Assembly: GCA_947625255.1 (NCBI GenBank) | Contig: CANQNT010000006.1 | Coordinates: 80,963-144,962, forward strand | Direction: 5' to 3' | DNA: 64,000 nt | From: an uncultured Acetatifactor sp. | GTDB lineage: Bacteria > Bacillota > Clostridia > Lachnospirales > Lachnospiraceae | In this document: one piece after another, positions 42,211 to 57,200 of the stretch | Position numbering within the stretch: position 1 is the stretch's first letter | How the letters are laid out: each line of letters begins with the position of its first letter | Program-made: the position numbers and the translations under genes | Notes under the pieces: generated by a model | The model's database searches: none | What the model was told of the DNA's origin: nothing | The model's input: the letters and a program-made list of their open reading frames with translations, nothing else

Positions 42211-45200
42211 ATGAGAGGAGTTAAAACAAACGGATTCATACGCAAATTCATGGCGATTCTGCTGTGCTTGTGCATGCTCACTTCTATGGTCAGCAGCGTC
42301 GGAACGATATCGGCGCGTGCGACAGAAGGGACGTCGACTGGGGCGTCTGCCGGCTATACGGAGGACATTTTGCCTGGCAGCCGTGTGGCCGATCCTACCA
42401 CCATGGACGACTACAGAAACAGGCTATTGAATACGACGAATGGTTCCAGATACGCCGGACGTGTCTGGACGGATAAAACTGTGTTTGCCTATGACGCTGA
42501 TGCAGGTAAGGGAGGCACGGAAGCTACGGAAGGCACGGGAAGCGCGAAAAAAAATTACATTCCGCTTGATATGTCTACAGACGGCTATGATGGATCTGTG
42601 GGCTTCAATTCCGACTTCGCTCATGTTTTTAGCGCCCTGGCCAGTTCACAGGTGGTCAACGAGTATCCGCCCAGCCCTGTAGACCTGGTGATCGTGTTCG
42701 ATATGTCAGGATCTATGGGACAGGATACCAGGTATGGGATTGATGCGGGGGGAAATGCATATGTGGAGCATAACTCAAACGGTGATAATGCGAGCAATCC
42801 ATGGCCTGGGACTGGTGTACCCATGTCTGAGCGTATCCAATATTCCAGGATTCAGGTTACCTTGGAGGCTATCAATCAGACCATTGACACTCTGATGGCC
42901 CAGAATCCGCAGAACCGGGTAGCGGTATGTGGTTATGGGGCTAATGCCGTGGTGCTTATGCCTTTGGGTCATTATATGCGGAACGGGGGTGCACCTTACC
43001 TTTCTGTGGGCGGTATGGAGACCTTATACCATCCTAGTGACTTGGTGTATAGGGAGCCTAGCGATGGTCTTACTAGTACCCTTGGCGCTGTCACGACAGC
43101 GGACTGGTACTGGATGAACAACCGTGATACCTGTTACACCGTGGTCGTAAACGCGAAGATGAACAATTATACAGATTCTGCTTTGGATTCTGATGGAAGT
43201 GGAAAAACTCATGGATCTGAATACGCTTGGCAAGTGGTAAACAAGACCGTCAGCAATAACATAAAAAGTGATGGAGTAAAAGCATTCCCGGGTGCTTGGA
43301 ATACAGACGGAAAAACGCCTGAAGGCACTTATGGAGAAGCGAGTCGGACAGTATATTCTGGAAGCAAGTCAACATCATATTCTCCCGGAAGTGATGAACT
43401 GATAAACGCTATGAACCCTACCGTGGAACTTAATGCTGACGATTATGTGGGCTATTTCACCAATACCCAAGGAGGCATCTACCTGGCCTATAAGCAGTTG
43501 GCGGATTCACAGGCTACTACCTATTCAGAACGACTTTCTAATGGTGTCATGTCCACCGTGGCGCGAATCCCGGCAGCTATCATCATGTCCGATGGTGGGG
43601 CCAACTTCGCGTTCAATGAAATGGGACCAGATACTGGAGATTACACGGTAGATGATTGGAATAGCCGTTACGGACAAAAAACGGCGGGCGGTACCAGGGG
43701 ACCGGATGTGGAAGGTTACGAGAGTAACCCGGACGATTGGTATATGAACGATAATAGCTGGGATGCTGCTGCCTGGATTGATGAAAAAGACCATGTTGGT
43801 TCTGAAGGCCACAATAAGGATTACTCGCATCGTCTTAACGAAAATATTGGAGATGAGTGGTACAATGTCTATCTTCCTGGAGATGACACGCTCAAGCCAG
43901 GAGGACAACAATATGACGAGGGTAAATATTATACTTCTGGTCCAGGTGGTAGCTGGGATGGTTTGCATGGTATGTACAACACCGGTGCAGACTATTATCA
44001 AGATGGTACCCTGACTACCGCTCCGGCCTGGAATCATGCGGGGGTATTGTACAGTAGTGATAGTGATCTGTCTGGAACGGGCGGTACTATAATGGAGGTG
44101 TTGCTCACTGCCTCCTATATGAATCAAGTAGTGAAAAAACACTACGAGTACGGGTGGCAATCCAAGAATGCTACCATGGACAGTAGGGTTCCTCTTTCTA
44201 CCTACACAATGAATGTGGACACAGAACACGTGCCTCAGTGGGGACGTTGGAGGCTTTTCCCGACTCTTGACCCGAAAGAATACGCTCTTGACGACATTGG
44301 CAACACTGACAGCACCGGTTGGGGGGCCGCGGAACCCAAAGAAAAAGATAAAAAACTTGCAGAAACGTATAACGGAAATACTTGGGGTTCAGGAGGCGTG
44401 TATATTGGTGCTGGTGCCTTTACAAGTTTGAAAACTTCTTGGGAAACATGGAAAAATGGCACTCCCTCCCCAGTTTCTTTTTCAATGGGAGGCAACGGTA
44501 GTATTAGGATAAATATCAACCGGCTTGAAGAGAGCGGCCATACCTATACCGCCGGCGGCGGTGATACGGTCACGGTCACCAATCAGGATGTCATTGACAA
44601 CATCGCTTATAACGATCAGTTTTACGACGTGACCTCCACCAATCTAAATAATATTTTTGATGAGATTTTGGATTTAATCTTAGGAAAAGTATTCGTACCC
44701 GTTTCCGGCGACAATGACGCGGGCGTGGGAGATTCCATTACATATCAGGATCCCCTGGGCGAGTATATGGAGATTAAGAACCAATCCATCATGGCAACGC
44801 CTTTGCATACAAATGGGGATCTTGTGAATGTGAGTGAGACTACCTATGATATGGCCCTGCTTCTCTTTGGCGAGATGCATGGCCTGGTTCGCACGGGCGT
44901 GTATGATTATCACTGGAATAATACCTATATGTCCGAGAACACAACAAAAGAGGGATATATTGGTCCGGAACTGACTGCTGGCATAGACGCCTTGCCTATC
45001 GGTTGGTATCTGGGAGATCCCCAAAATGCGAAATATTCCTATGTGAATGGTCTGCCTGCTGGATATACTTCTGCTGAAAAAGCCTGGGCGGACGGATGGG
45101 TACTTCGAATCAATTATAAAACACTGGCAGAGTATGTGCCCATCGTGGGTATAAATGAGAATACGATGCCTACCGAAGTCCCTGATCAGATCAAAAATGT

Positions 45201-48200
45201 AGTTTATACCGTGTACCGTTTCTCCTGTAATCAGGAGGATCGCAATACTCTGCGCCGTAACCCCATTTTCGGGGCGGTGCCTAGGGATCTGCAGGAACAG
45301 TGGAGTGATACTTACACAAAAAATGGTGGATATCCGGATACTAATGAAATGTACAGAGACACGCCGGGTGTGTATCGCCTTTCCGATATCCGTGTTTGGG
45401 TAGAGGATTCCGGCGACTATGTGGATGAGACGGGTGCCATTGCCCCCGAGAGCGGTTATGATCGGTCCCTATACCTGAATATTCCGGCGGCGGCCGTGCC
45501 CACCGAACTTGCTACGATTACTCTCGGTAAAGACGGCGTTCTCTCCTACAAGACGAACTTGGGCAGCGACCATCTTGAAGGGTCCTCAGACACGGATGCA
45601 GATGGAAATTCCATAACCGTTAGTAAGGAAATGCATAAAAATTATTGCTACCAGTCCACCCCTCTGCGGCTCTTTTATGCCGTGGGCCTGGAAGATGATC
45701 TGATTCTTCGGGATGAGGATGGCAAACAGAAAGGCGTGGATATTGCTGCTCTTTCAGAGGAATACGTGGCAGCTCATACCGACGAGAATAACAACATTTG
45801 GTTTATCTCCAATTATTATTCAAATACAAGATATGACAACTATGCAACAGATGAAACTGCCTATACCCAGGGCGACCCGACGGTGACTTTCTCCCCCAGT
45901 CAGGATAACCGTTACTATGTGTTCCAGAAACCCCTGCCCCTTTATGCCCATGCCTATCGTTTGAAACCTGGTAGCGACGGGGATATTGCGCCTGTTGACA
46001 ATCAAACGGGCACGTTCTGGTCAGGGGACAAAAGCGGCAATGGCAATAAAGATATCATCTGGGAAACGACAAAGGATCAAGCGGGAAATGATGTTCAGCA
46101 GCAGCCCGGTTCGTGGATCGGCGGTACATACATGGGTGTGTATAAGAGCGCTGATGCTTTCAAAAATGCCTACAAGACTGCTAAGGATAATGGCGGAACA
46201 CTTACAGACAGCCTTGGTGCTCAATATCCGTTGGTGGAAGATGGCATTGTGTTCCTGGCGGATGATCTGTTGGAACATGTGACCACTGATCCCGAAGATG
46301 AGAGCAAATATGCGGAAGGTTCCATTTCGTTCTCCTCTGACGATTACTTCTTCATCCTTGTGGAGTATTATTTGCCGAATGGAGAGATTGGCAAAGACAA
46401 TAATAACAAAGAAGTTCCCGGCACGACCGGAGGACATTTGGTTCAGCATGTTGCGGCCCGTAAAGGCAGTGAGTTCGGTTCCGGTTTTCATTCGGAACAG
46501 ATCGATAACGGCAGTATGCTTTGCTGGACGGATACCAATAGTCATCTGAACCTTGAGATCGACTACCTCTCTCGTTCTGTCACTGGCGACGATACCAGAG
46601 GCGAGCCGACATTCGAGAAGCTGACGTATCAAGATGAGGATTTAAGGACCTACTTAGAGGGACTTGGTATTAAAGAAGAGCTTATAGACAAACAGGTAGA
46701 ATACTGGGAAAACTTGCAGGCTAATCCTCTTGTCAAGACTGCCTTAAATGCTGCGAAAACTAACGAAAGCGACTCGCTGAGTAAATACGAATTTGAAAAA
46801 TATTTCAAATTCGCCGTTGCCGCACGCCCCGGCGGGATCCGTACCGGCGACATGGCCAACAACCGACAACCCAAAACCCAAAACGTTACAGGAACCGCGT
46901 ACAGTTACTATCTTCCTACGGTATCCAGCAATTCCGGTACCGATGACAACGTGGTTATCAATAATTACCTGGGCAACAACGGCATCTTGAAAGTGGCGAA
47001 CCAGAGTCTGTTGGTTACGAAGCTATTTGAAGCGCCGGAAGGCTTCATGCTCACGCCAAGCCAGAAGGAAGAATCGTTCTTGTATCAGTTGTTTGTGGAG
47101 GATCTTGTTGGAGATGTGAATGCCACGATGGTACACTACAATCCGTTCTCCGGCACCTGGCAGCGACAGCTGGCTTATATCGACGTACTCACTGATAATA
47201 GCAGTCTGTTGCTGGACAGCAGCAGTCAGCGCGCGCTGTTTGCCAGAGAAGTTAACGGTGAGGGAACGACTATTGGAGCCAGACAGGTAGTGGCCGTGAC
47301 AGAAGATGGCAAAACGGTATACTACTTTGCCAATGAGGACGGCACGGCCAGCAAAGAATCTTTTGATGGAACTGCCCTTTATTATCTCTACCTGCCATCC
47401 AACAGAACGGAGGAAAATGCAGAAAATCTGGTTCGTCGACTATATCAGGACCCTGCCTATAGCGATGGGGCGGAATATGATACGAACAAAAATTCCTTGA
47501 CTATCTATTGCAAGGAAACGTCGGGTCTGAAAGATACGGATAACATCAACTATAACGAAGTAACCGAGAATCGACCTGCTGGTACTTTTGCCTACTGGGC
47601 CCAGGATGCGGAACTGATTCCCGTTAACGTGGTGAAATATGCTGAAGAAAAGGGCAGTGAGGGATCGGAAGCTGCTGGCGGTTCATCTTGGCAGCATGAT
47701 CGCGATGGCACAGAAGCACATTATGGGCTGGGATATTTCACTCTCGTGGTCAGCAAACCGTTGAATGCCACCAGCGAGAACGCCATCTCGTCTCCGTTCA
47801 GTACCCGTACCATGTACATGACGAAGACGCTGACTTTCGGTAAGAACGCGGCGGAGAACTCCGGGGATCATGGGGACGGCAGTGAGTCAGGTACGTCACT
47901 TACAGAAAATGACCTTTACGACAAGATCATCCCTAAGGCGGACCGGCCGGATTTTAATGATTCCAAATACACAGCAGACTATATCGCTAAGCACACCGCC
48001 GAGTTTGCTTTGAAGAGTGGAGAGGGTCTGTTGCTGACGGGACTGCAGGATCGGATCGATTACCGTTTCACAGAGAAGCTCACGCAGGAGCAGATGGAAA
48101 AGGGTTATGTCTTAAAAGAGGTTGAGCATATCCAGCAGATCGGAAGCTCAAGCGTATATCGTCCTGGTACACAGCAGATTCCCGTGTATACCAAAGAAGG

Positions 48201-51200
48201 GGCGACCTATGGCACAAGCTATCCCGCGTCTGAGTCTGGCAAGAAGACCCAGAATAACCTTACTTGGAAGTACAATGCGGACAAATCGGTGAATACGGAC
48301 GCGACGGTACAGTATGAGCCGTTTAACCACACCAACGCTATTATGTGGGAATCCTATGCCACCATGGGAGCAGGTCAGTTGGGCAACCATCATCATCCGG
48401 AGGATAGTCTTGATGAAACCGCGGACTTTTATGATGGGGATACGAATACGGGAATAAAACAAACCGTGCAGATCAATCCCAGCTGTGCCACATGTGATGT
48501 GAAGCAGGAGGACGACAGTATCATTCACTATATTTACAGGGACGGTGAACTCGTCGATCCTCATTATGAGGGCGAATGGTCTGCATACCTGCGGGATGCT
48601 TACCGTTACATAGTGGGACCTACCGTCCACTTCGGCATGGATGGTGAAACACAAGCGGATGCGAACGCAGGTCAGAGTCTGCCCGCAAAAACCTTTGAGA
48701 AATCTAACGGCGTCTATTCCGTATTCGGCAATACCGGATACTTTGAGGAGCAGGCTCATTTCATCAATACCTACGAACCCCTGCCTTCTGAAAAGACGGA
48801 GACTACTCCTGGTGACGGCGAATTGGTGGGAGTCGGCGATTCTATCACGTATGAGATTCATTGGGAGAACTACTCTGATGAAAAAGAACATATCATCGTG
48901 ATGGATACGCTGGATCCGGGCGTGACTTTCATAAGCAGCACTGGTAATTATACAAAGGACGCCACTGGTCAGCCCGATGTTTCGGTGACTGGAGACGGAG
49001 AGGATCCCGCTACTGGACAATATTTCAAAGAGTCGGGAATCTATACTTATGAAATGGAATGCATCTTGGACGATGGTACTAGGGGCACCAAAAAAGAGCA
49101 GCTTGATGTTCCTGCCCACACAGTGGTTTGGGATTTGAAGACTCAGGCTGCCCTGACAGACGGCTATGTAAGTTTGACCGTTCAGGTTAATGAAAATGCA
49201 CGCCTTGATTACAGTTACAATGAGGAAGCAACAGGCTTTGTGTCTGACAAGGATGAATCCGGCAATCCCAAAAACGATTACGAGGTATTCAATCAGGCTC
49301 GTGTCAAGGTAGGAAATAACTCGTTCCTTAAGACCGAAATCGTGGAGAACCCGGTGCCCGACAAGACGGAGAGTACCCCTGGCGACGGAAAACTGGTGGG
49401 TCTGGGAGAAGAGATCACCTATAAGATACACTGGGAGAACTCTCACGACAAAAAAGCGGACGTGATCATTACCGATCCCCTGGATCCTGGTGTGGACTTC
49501 GTGTCCGCGTCCTTTGACGGCGTGACGCTTCCCGCTGCGGCTGACGGGGAAAGTACGTGGATTGACAACGTGGGCATTGGAAGCGACACGGGAGACGATT
49601 TCGTGGTGGCCGACGGGAACGGCCAGATAAAGATTAGCATCGCGTATGACAAGGACAGTCACACGGTGACCTGGACCTTTACCGCCCAGGCCCTGGCAAA
49701 CACCGAACCTGACAAAAGCGGCGTGTTTGTGGGCGACGTGGAGTTGAAGGTCAGAGTCAATGAAAACGCGGTGAAGAAATGGAGTTATGGTTTCGGCGAC
49801 ACCCCCGATGTGGACGACACCAAGGATTACGAGGTTCAGAACCGTGCCAAGGTGGAAGTGGACAACAAGTCAGTTTACACGGAGATCGTGGAAAACCCGG
49901 TGCCCGAGAAGACGGAGAGTGATCCCGGGGACGGTGAGATCGTGGGAATCGGGGACCAGATCACCTATCAGATTGGTTGGGCCAATACCAAGGACCAGCC
50001 CGCCACCGTGGTGATTACCGATCCCTTGGATCCGGGTGTGGACTTTGTCTCCGCGTCTTATAAGGGTGTGACGCTTTACGCGGCCACCGTGGGCGGCCAC
50101 GTGGATTCCGGGGACGGTGATTCGGCTGTCGGAAAGCTTCTGACAATTGAAATCGACTACGATGATGCTGACAAGCATATCGTGACCTGGACGCTCCGCA
50201 ACGTGGAAGCGGGCAGCACGGGAACCGTGGAACTAAAGGTCAGTGTCAACAAAAATGCGATGAAGAGTTGGAGCTATGGAGATTCAAATGGCTCGACCCC
50301 GGATACACCGATCGAGAATGATACCATCAAAGATTACGAGGTTCAGAACCGCGCCAAGGTGGAGGTGGACAACAAGCCGGTTTACACGGAGATCGTGGAG
50401 AACCCGGTGCCCGAGAAGACAGAAAGTGATCCCGGGGACGGTGAGATCGTGGGAATCGGGGACGAGATCACCTATCAGATCGATTGGGCCAATACCAAGG
50501 ACCAGCCCGCCACCGTTGTGATTACCGATCCCTTGGATCCGGGAGTGGACTTTGTCTCCGCGTTCTATGGTGGTGGTGCTAGTGGCATTACACTTAACGC
50601 GGACTCTGAAAGTGGCCACGTGGATTCCGGGGACGGCGACGTGCTTACCGATACGTCTCCATCGATCGAAATCGACTACGATGCCGGCAAGCATACCGTG
50701 ACCTGGACGCTCCGCAACGTGGAAGAGAACAGCAAGGGAACCGTGAAATTAACGGTCAGAGTCAATGAAAACGCTGTGAAGGACTGGCACTATGGCTCCG
50801 GCGACGATCTCGTTGCGGGTACCGACAAGGATTACAAGGTTCAGAACCGCGCCAAGGTCCAAATAGACGACCGTTCGGAGTATACCGATATCGTGGAGAA
50901 CCCGGTGCCCGAGAAGACGGAAAGTGATCCCGGGGACGGTGAGATTGTGGGAATCGGGGACCAGATCACTTATCAGATTGATTGGGCCAATACCAAGGAC
51001 CAGCCCGCCACCGTGGTGATCACCGATCCCTTGGATCCGGGCGTGGACTTTGTCTCCGCGTCCTTTGGCGGTGGCATTAGTGACATTACGCTTAATGCGG
51101 ACACCCCGGACGGCCATGTGGATTCCGGGGACGGCGATTCGGCTGCCGAAACGCCTCCGACGCTTGAGATCAGCTACGACCCCACCACACATACCGTGAC

Positions 51201-54200
51201 CTGGACGCTCCGCAACGTGGGAGCGGGCAGCACGGGAACCGTAGAACTAACGGTTCGTGTCAACGAAAACGCAGTGAAGAGCTGGAACTCCGGCGACGAT
51301 CCCGTTGTGGATAACAACAGCAAGGATTACGAGGTGCAGAACCGCGCCCAGGTGAAAGTGGACGACAATTCCGCTTACACGGAGATCGTGGAGAACCCCG
51401 TACCCGAGAAGACGGAAAGTGATCCCGGTGACGGAGACCTGGTCGGCGTGGGTGACGAGATCACCTACAAGATCCACTGGGAGAACCCCCATGACCAAAA
51501 GGCGGCCGTGACCATTACCGATCCCCTGGACTGGGGCGTGGACTTCGTGTCCGCATCCCTTGGAAACGTGACGCTTACGGCGGCGGCCGACGGGGGAAGC
51601 GTGCAAGTTGACGGCGTCAGCGTTGGAAACGGCCCGGAGAACGGGTTCGTGGAAGCCGACGGAAACGGACAAAAGAACATCTCCATCACATATGACAAGA
51701 ACAGCCATACGGTCACCTGGACTTTCACCGCCAGTGCCCTGGCGAACACCGAACCTGACGGCAGCGGCGTGTTTGTAGGCGACGTGGAACTTAAGGTCAA
51801 GGTCAACGAGAGCGCGATCGAGACCTGGAAATATCACGACTCCGACAACAAGGACCATCCCGAAGGATACCCCGGCACCGGCAAGGACTACGAGGTGGTC
51901 AACCGCGCCCTGGTGCAGGTGGGAAATGACGCCGCCTACACCAACGAGGTGGAGAACCCGATCCCCGAGAAGACGGAGAGTACCCCCGGCGACGGAAGCC
52001 TGGTGGGCGTGGGCGACGAGATCGCCTACAAGGTCCACTGGGAGAATCTTCACGAGGAAAAAACGGTCGTGACCATTACCGATCCCCTGGACCAGGGCGT
52101 GGACTTCGTGTCCGCATCCCTTGGCGAAGTGACGCTTCCCGCGGCGGCTGACGGAGGAAGCACGGGGATCGAGGGGGATGCCGCCATTGCCTCGATCGAG
52201 GGGGATGTGACCATCCTCTATGACAAGGACAGCCACGCGGTGACCTGGATCTTTACCGCGGACGCCCTGGCGAACACGAAACCTGACAGTGACGGTACCT
52301 TTGCCGCCGACGTGGAGCTTAAAGTCAAGGTCAATGAAAACGCGGCCAGGACCTGGACGTACGGAGATACCGCCGACAAAACCCAGCCCGGCGGCAATTA
52401 CGGCGAGGGCGAGGATTACGAGGTGGTCAACCGCGCCCTGGTGCAGGTGGGGGACAACGCCGCCTACACCGACGAGGTGGAGAACCCTGTGCCCGGCAAG
52501 ACGGAGGAGAAGCCCGGCGACGGCGAGGTGGTCGGCGTGGGCGACGAGATCACCTACAAGGTCCACTGGGAAAACACGAATGACGAGGAGGCCGACGTGA
52601 CCATCACGGATCCCCTTGACGACGGCGTGGACTTCCTGTCCGCGTCCTTAGGCAGCGTGTTCCTGACGGCCGGGCATGCCGGCGGCACCAGGACCGGCGC
52701 CCCGGGCGGTTCCGAGCCCGTGATCGGAGATGTCACGATCACCTATGCCGGACACGTGGTCACCTGGACGTTCCGGGCGGAACCCCATTCCAGCGGCGAC
52801 GTGACGCTTGAGGTCAAGGTGAACGAGAGGGCGGCCAAGGACTGGAAATACAACGAAACGACTGACAGCGGCCAGAGCGGAACGGGCCGGGACTTCAAGG
52901 TCCTGAACCGCGCCGGGGTAAAAGTGAATGACAAGTCCGTCTATACCGCCGTTGTGGAGAACCCCGTGCCTGAAAAGGAGGAGGTGGATCCCGGTGACGG
53001 CTTCATGGTGGGCCTGGGAGATAAGATCACCTACAAGGTCCACTGGGAGAACCTTCATGACCAAAAAGCGGTCGTGACGATTACCGACCCCCTGGATAAA
53101 GGTGTGGACTTCGTGTCCGCGTCCTTTGACGGCGTGACGCTTACCGCGGCGGCCGACGGGGGAAGCACGCGGATTGACAGCACGGGCATTGGAAACGGGG
53201 CGGAAGACGCCCTCGTGGAGGCCGACGGGAACGGACAGCGGAAGATCAGCATCGCGTATGACAAGGAAAGCCACACGGTGACCTGGACCTTTACCGCCCG
53301 TGCCCTGGCGAACACCGTGCCTGACGGCGACGCCTATGCCGGCGACGTGGAACTGATCGTCAGTGTCAACGAGAACGCCTTTGCGGCCTGGAACTATGGA
53401 AGCACCGCTGACAAAACGCGGCCCGAAGGAAAGGACGGCTTCGGAAAGGACTACGAGGTCCGCAACCGCGCCCTGGTGCAGGTGGGGAACAACGCCGCCT
53501 ACACCGACGAGGTGGAGAACCCCGTGCCCGAAAAACGGGAAATCACTCCCGGCTCCGGCAAGCTCGTGGAGGTGGGCGACACCATTAACTATGAGATCCA
53601 CTGGACCAACGGCCACGACGAGGCCGCCACGGTCGTCGTCACGGACGCGCTGGATCAAGGCGTGGACTTCGTGTCCGCGAGCTACGAAAGCGTGACCCTG
53701 TCCAAGGACGAGAACGCAGAGAATAAAAAGACGGGAGAAGGCGTTACGATCACCTATGCCGGACACGTGGTTACCTGGACGTTCCAGGCGGAGCCCAATT
53801 CCAGCGGCGACGTAGCGCTGGTGGTCAGAGTGAACGAGAATGCCAAGCCTGAGGGCGTCGTGAAGAACCAAGCCGGCGTAAAGGTGGGCAACGACTTCGA
53901 GGTCAAGACCCAGATCATCCCGAATCCCACGGGTCCTACCAAGACGGAAACGAAAGTGAACGACAAGGACTTGACCGACAAGGACGTGACCGTGTCCCCT
54001 GAGGGCGGTTACCAGGGACCCGAGGTCAAGGTGGGCGACACCGTCACCTACCGGATCACCTGGGTCAACAGCGCCGAGGAGAACGGGGAGCTGGTTCCCG
54101 CGACGGTCACCGTGCGGGATCCCCTTGACGAGGGCGTGGATTTCGAGTCCGCAATCTTCACGGAGAAAAACGGCGTGAAGCTGGAGCTGGGAGCGAATGA

Positions 54201-57200
54201 ACCAGATGACGATAAAGACGGTATCCTTAGCAAGGAGCAGGGATCTGCGGCCATCGTGTACGACAAAAACACCCGCACCGTGACCTGGACGCTGCAGGAC
54301 AGGGAACCCGGGGAGACGGGGACAGTGGAACTGACGGTACGCGTCAACCAGAACGCCTATTACGAATGGACGTATGGCGAGGGGAACACCCCGGACACGC
54401 CGACCTCCAGTGACAAGAGGGACGACCAGATTGTTGACCGTGCCAGCGTCCGGGTGGGGAACAATCCCTGGATTTATACGGAGACCATCCACAACCCGCT
54501 TGAAACGGGCAGCCTGAAGATCAAAAAGGTCGTTGCGGAAGAGGTCGCCGAACCCGCGGAGGGCGGCGATGAGACCGACACCGATCCGAAGTTTACATTC
54601 CAGATTGACCTGAAGGCCAAGAACTGGGACGACACCATGACGTCGCTGAGAGGCACGCTTACCTATACCGTTTATAACTCTGACGGAACAGTAAAGAAAG
54701 GGCCGGTGACCTTTGACGCGGATGAGTCCGTTGAGGTCCAGCTGGCGCAGGACGAGTATGTCCTCTTTGACAATCTGCCCATTGTGACAGAATACACCGT
54801 CAGTGAAGAGTGGACGGACGACTACCATCTTGGTTCCGTCACGATAGACGGAAAACCCGTCGAGTGTGACGCCGCTAAGAATAGTTACAGCGTAAGCGGC
54901 TCCATTGAAGCGGAAGCAGAGGTGGCGGTGGAGTATAAGAATAAGAAGCTGGACCTGAACCAGAAGACGGAAACGGATCCCGGAGAAGACCATCAGGTTA
55001 CGGTCGGAGACCAGATCACTTACCAGATCAACTGGTCCAACGACCAGCATGCCGCCGCGAATGTCAAGGTGACCGACTACCTTGACAAGGGCGTGGACTT
55101 TGTCTCCGCCTCCTTTGGCGGTACGACGCTTACCGCGGACGCAGCGGGAGGCAGCGTCAGTACCGGCGACGGCGACCTGACCATCGGAAAGCCTTCCACA
55201 TTCACCATCAGTTATGACGCGGAGAACCGCACCGTGACCTGGGATCTGGGCCAGCGGCCGGACGGTGCCCATGGTACCGTGACCCTGACGGTGGTGGTCA
55301 ACGAGAACGCGGTGAAGAGCTGGAGCTATGGAACCGACGACGTTCCCGAGGAGGACGACGGCAGCAAGGATTACGAGGTGCAGAACCGTGCCAAGATCGA
55401 GGTGGGCAACCACTCCGAATATACTAACGTGGTGGAGAACCCGGTGCCTGAGAAAGAGGAAGTGGCGCCCGGCGATAGTGAACTCGTAGGCGTGGGCGAC
55501 ACCATCGACTATCAGATTAGCTGGGCCAACACCAAGGACCAGACGGCCGAAGTGGTGGTCATCGATCCTTTGGACCAGGGCGTGGACTTTGTTTCCGCCT
55601 CCCTTGGGGACACGACGCTTACCGCGGACGCCGCGGGAGGCAGCGTCAGTATCAGCGACGGCGGTGACCTGACCGTTGGAAAGCTTCCCACGTTTACCAT
55701 CAGTTATGACGCGGAGAACCATGTCGTGACCTGGAGGCTCCTTAAAGTGGAAGCGAACAGCACGGGAACCGTGAAACTGACGGTAAGAGTGAATGAAAAC
55801 GCCGTCAGGACCTGGACCTATGACGACAAGGAAAACCAGGGTGACTACAGCGATGGCAAGGATTACGAGGTCGTCAACCGCGCCCGGGTGAGAGTGGACA
55901 ATGATTCCGTTTACACGGAGATCGTGGAGAACCCGGTGCCCGGGAAAGAGGAGGTGACGCCCGGCGACGGAGTCCTGGTGGGTCTGGGAGACGAGATCTC
56001 CTACAAGATACACTGGGAGAACATTCATGAAAGGAAAGCGGTGGTGACCATTACCGACCCGCTGGACAAGGGCGTGGACTTCGTGTCCGCCTCCCTTGGT
56101 AGTGTGACGCTGAACGCGGCGGACGACGGAGGAAGCGTGCGGATTGACAGCGTGGGCATTGGAAACGGCGAGAAAGACTTCTTCGTGGAGCCCGACGGAA
56201 ACGGACAGCGGAAGATCAGCATTGTATATGACAAGGACAGCCACACGGTAACCTGGACCTTTACCGCCCGGGCCCTGGCGAACACCGAGCCTGACGGCAG
56301 CGGTCTGTTCCCGGATGACGCGGGGCTGACGGTCAGAGTCAACGAGAACGCCGCCAGAACCTGGGAGTATGGAGACACCACTGACAAGACCAAGCCCGAA
56401 GGCAAGTCCGGCGAGGGCGTGGACTACGAGGTTGTCAACCGCGCCCTGGTGAAGGTGGGGGACCATGCCGCCTTTACCGAGGAGGTGGAGAACCCCGTCC
56501 CTGAGAAGACGGAAAAAACGCCCGGAGAGGGCAAAGCGGTCGGCGTGGGTGAGGAGATCACCTACGACATTCACTGGACCAACGGCCATGACGAGGAAGC
56601 GAAGGTGACCGTCACCGATCCTCTGGATCAGGGCGTGGACTTCGCGGAGGCGTCCTACGGCAGCGTGGAACTGTCCGTTCAGAAAGACGCGCAGGGCAAG
56701 GCGGTTGACGGTTCGGCGACCGGCACGTTCCAGTACGACGACGGAACAACAGCCAACGTCACCATTACCTACAGCGCGGCCAACCACACCGTCACCTGGG
56801 AGATCGACGAGGCGCCCGCCAAGGCGGAGGGCGACGTTAGCCTGAAAGTGGCGGTGAACGAAAAGGCCAAAACTGCGGGCGGCGTGGAGAACCAGGCCGG
56901 CGTGCAGGTAGGCAACGACGCCCAGGTGGAGACAAGGATCATCCCGAATCCCACCCCCGGCAAGACGGAAACGGATCCCGGAGAGGACAGACAGGTAAAA
57001 GTCGGCGACCGGATCACCTACCAAATCACATGGTCCAACCAGCGGGAGGCCAACGCGGCGGTTAAGGTGACCGACCGTCTTGACAAGGGCGTGACCTTCG
57101 TGTCCGCCGACAACAACGGCCAGTATGACGAAGAGAACCATACCGTGACCTGGGATCTGGGGATCCAGCCGAAAGGCGCCCACGGCACCGTGACGCTGAC

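Noticed and set aside
52648..57183. Very long minus-strand open frame (over 1,500 codons) opposite the repeat array, with others at 48148-49662, 51247-52566, 57703-59760 and 59956-61683
   Set aside because: They mirror the repeat period of the plus-strand gene, have no ribosome sites or recognisable domains, and arise because Val/Asp/Asn/Thr-rich, GC-ending codons rarely give stops on the complement.
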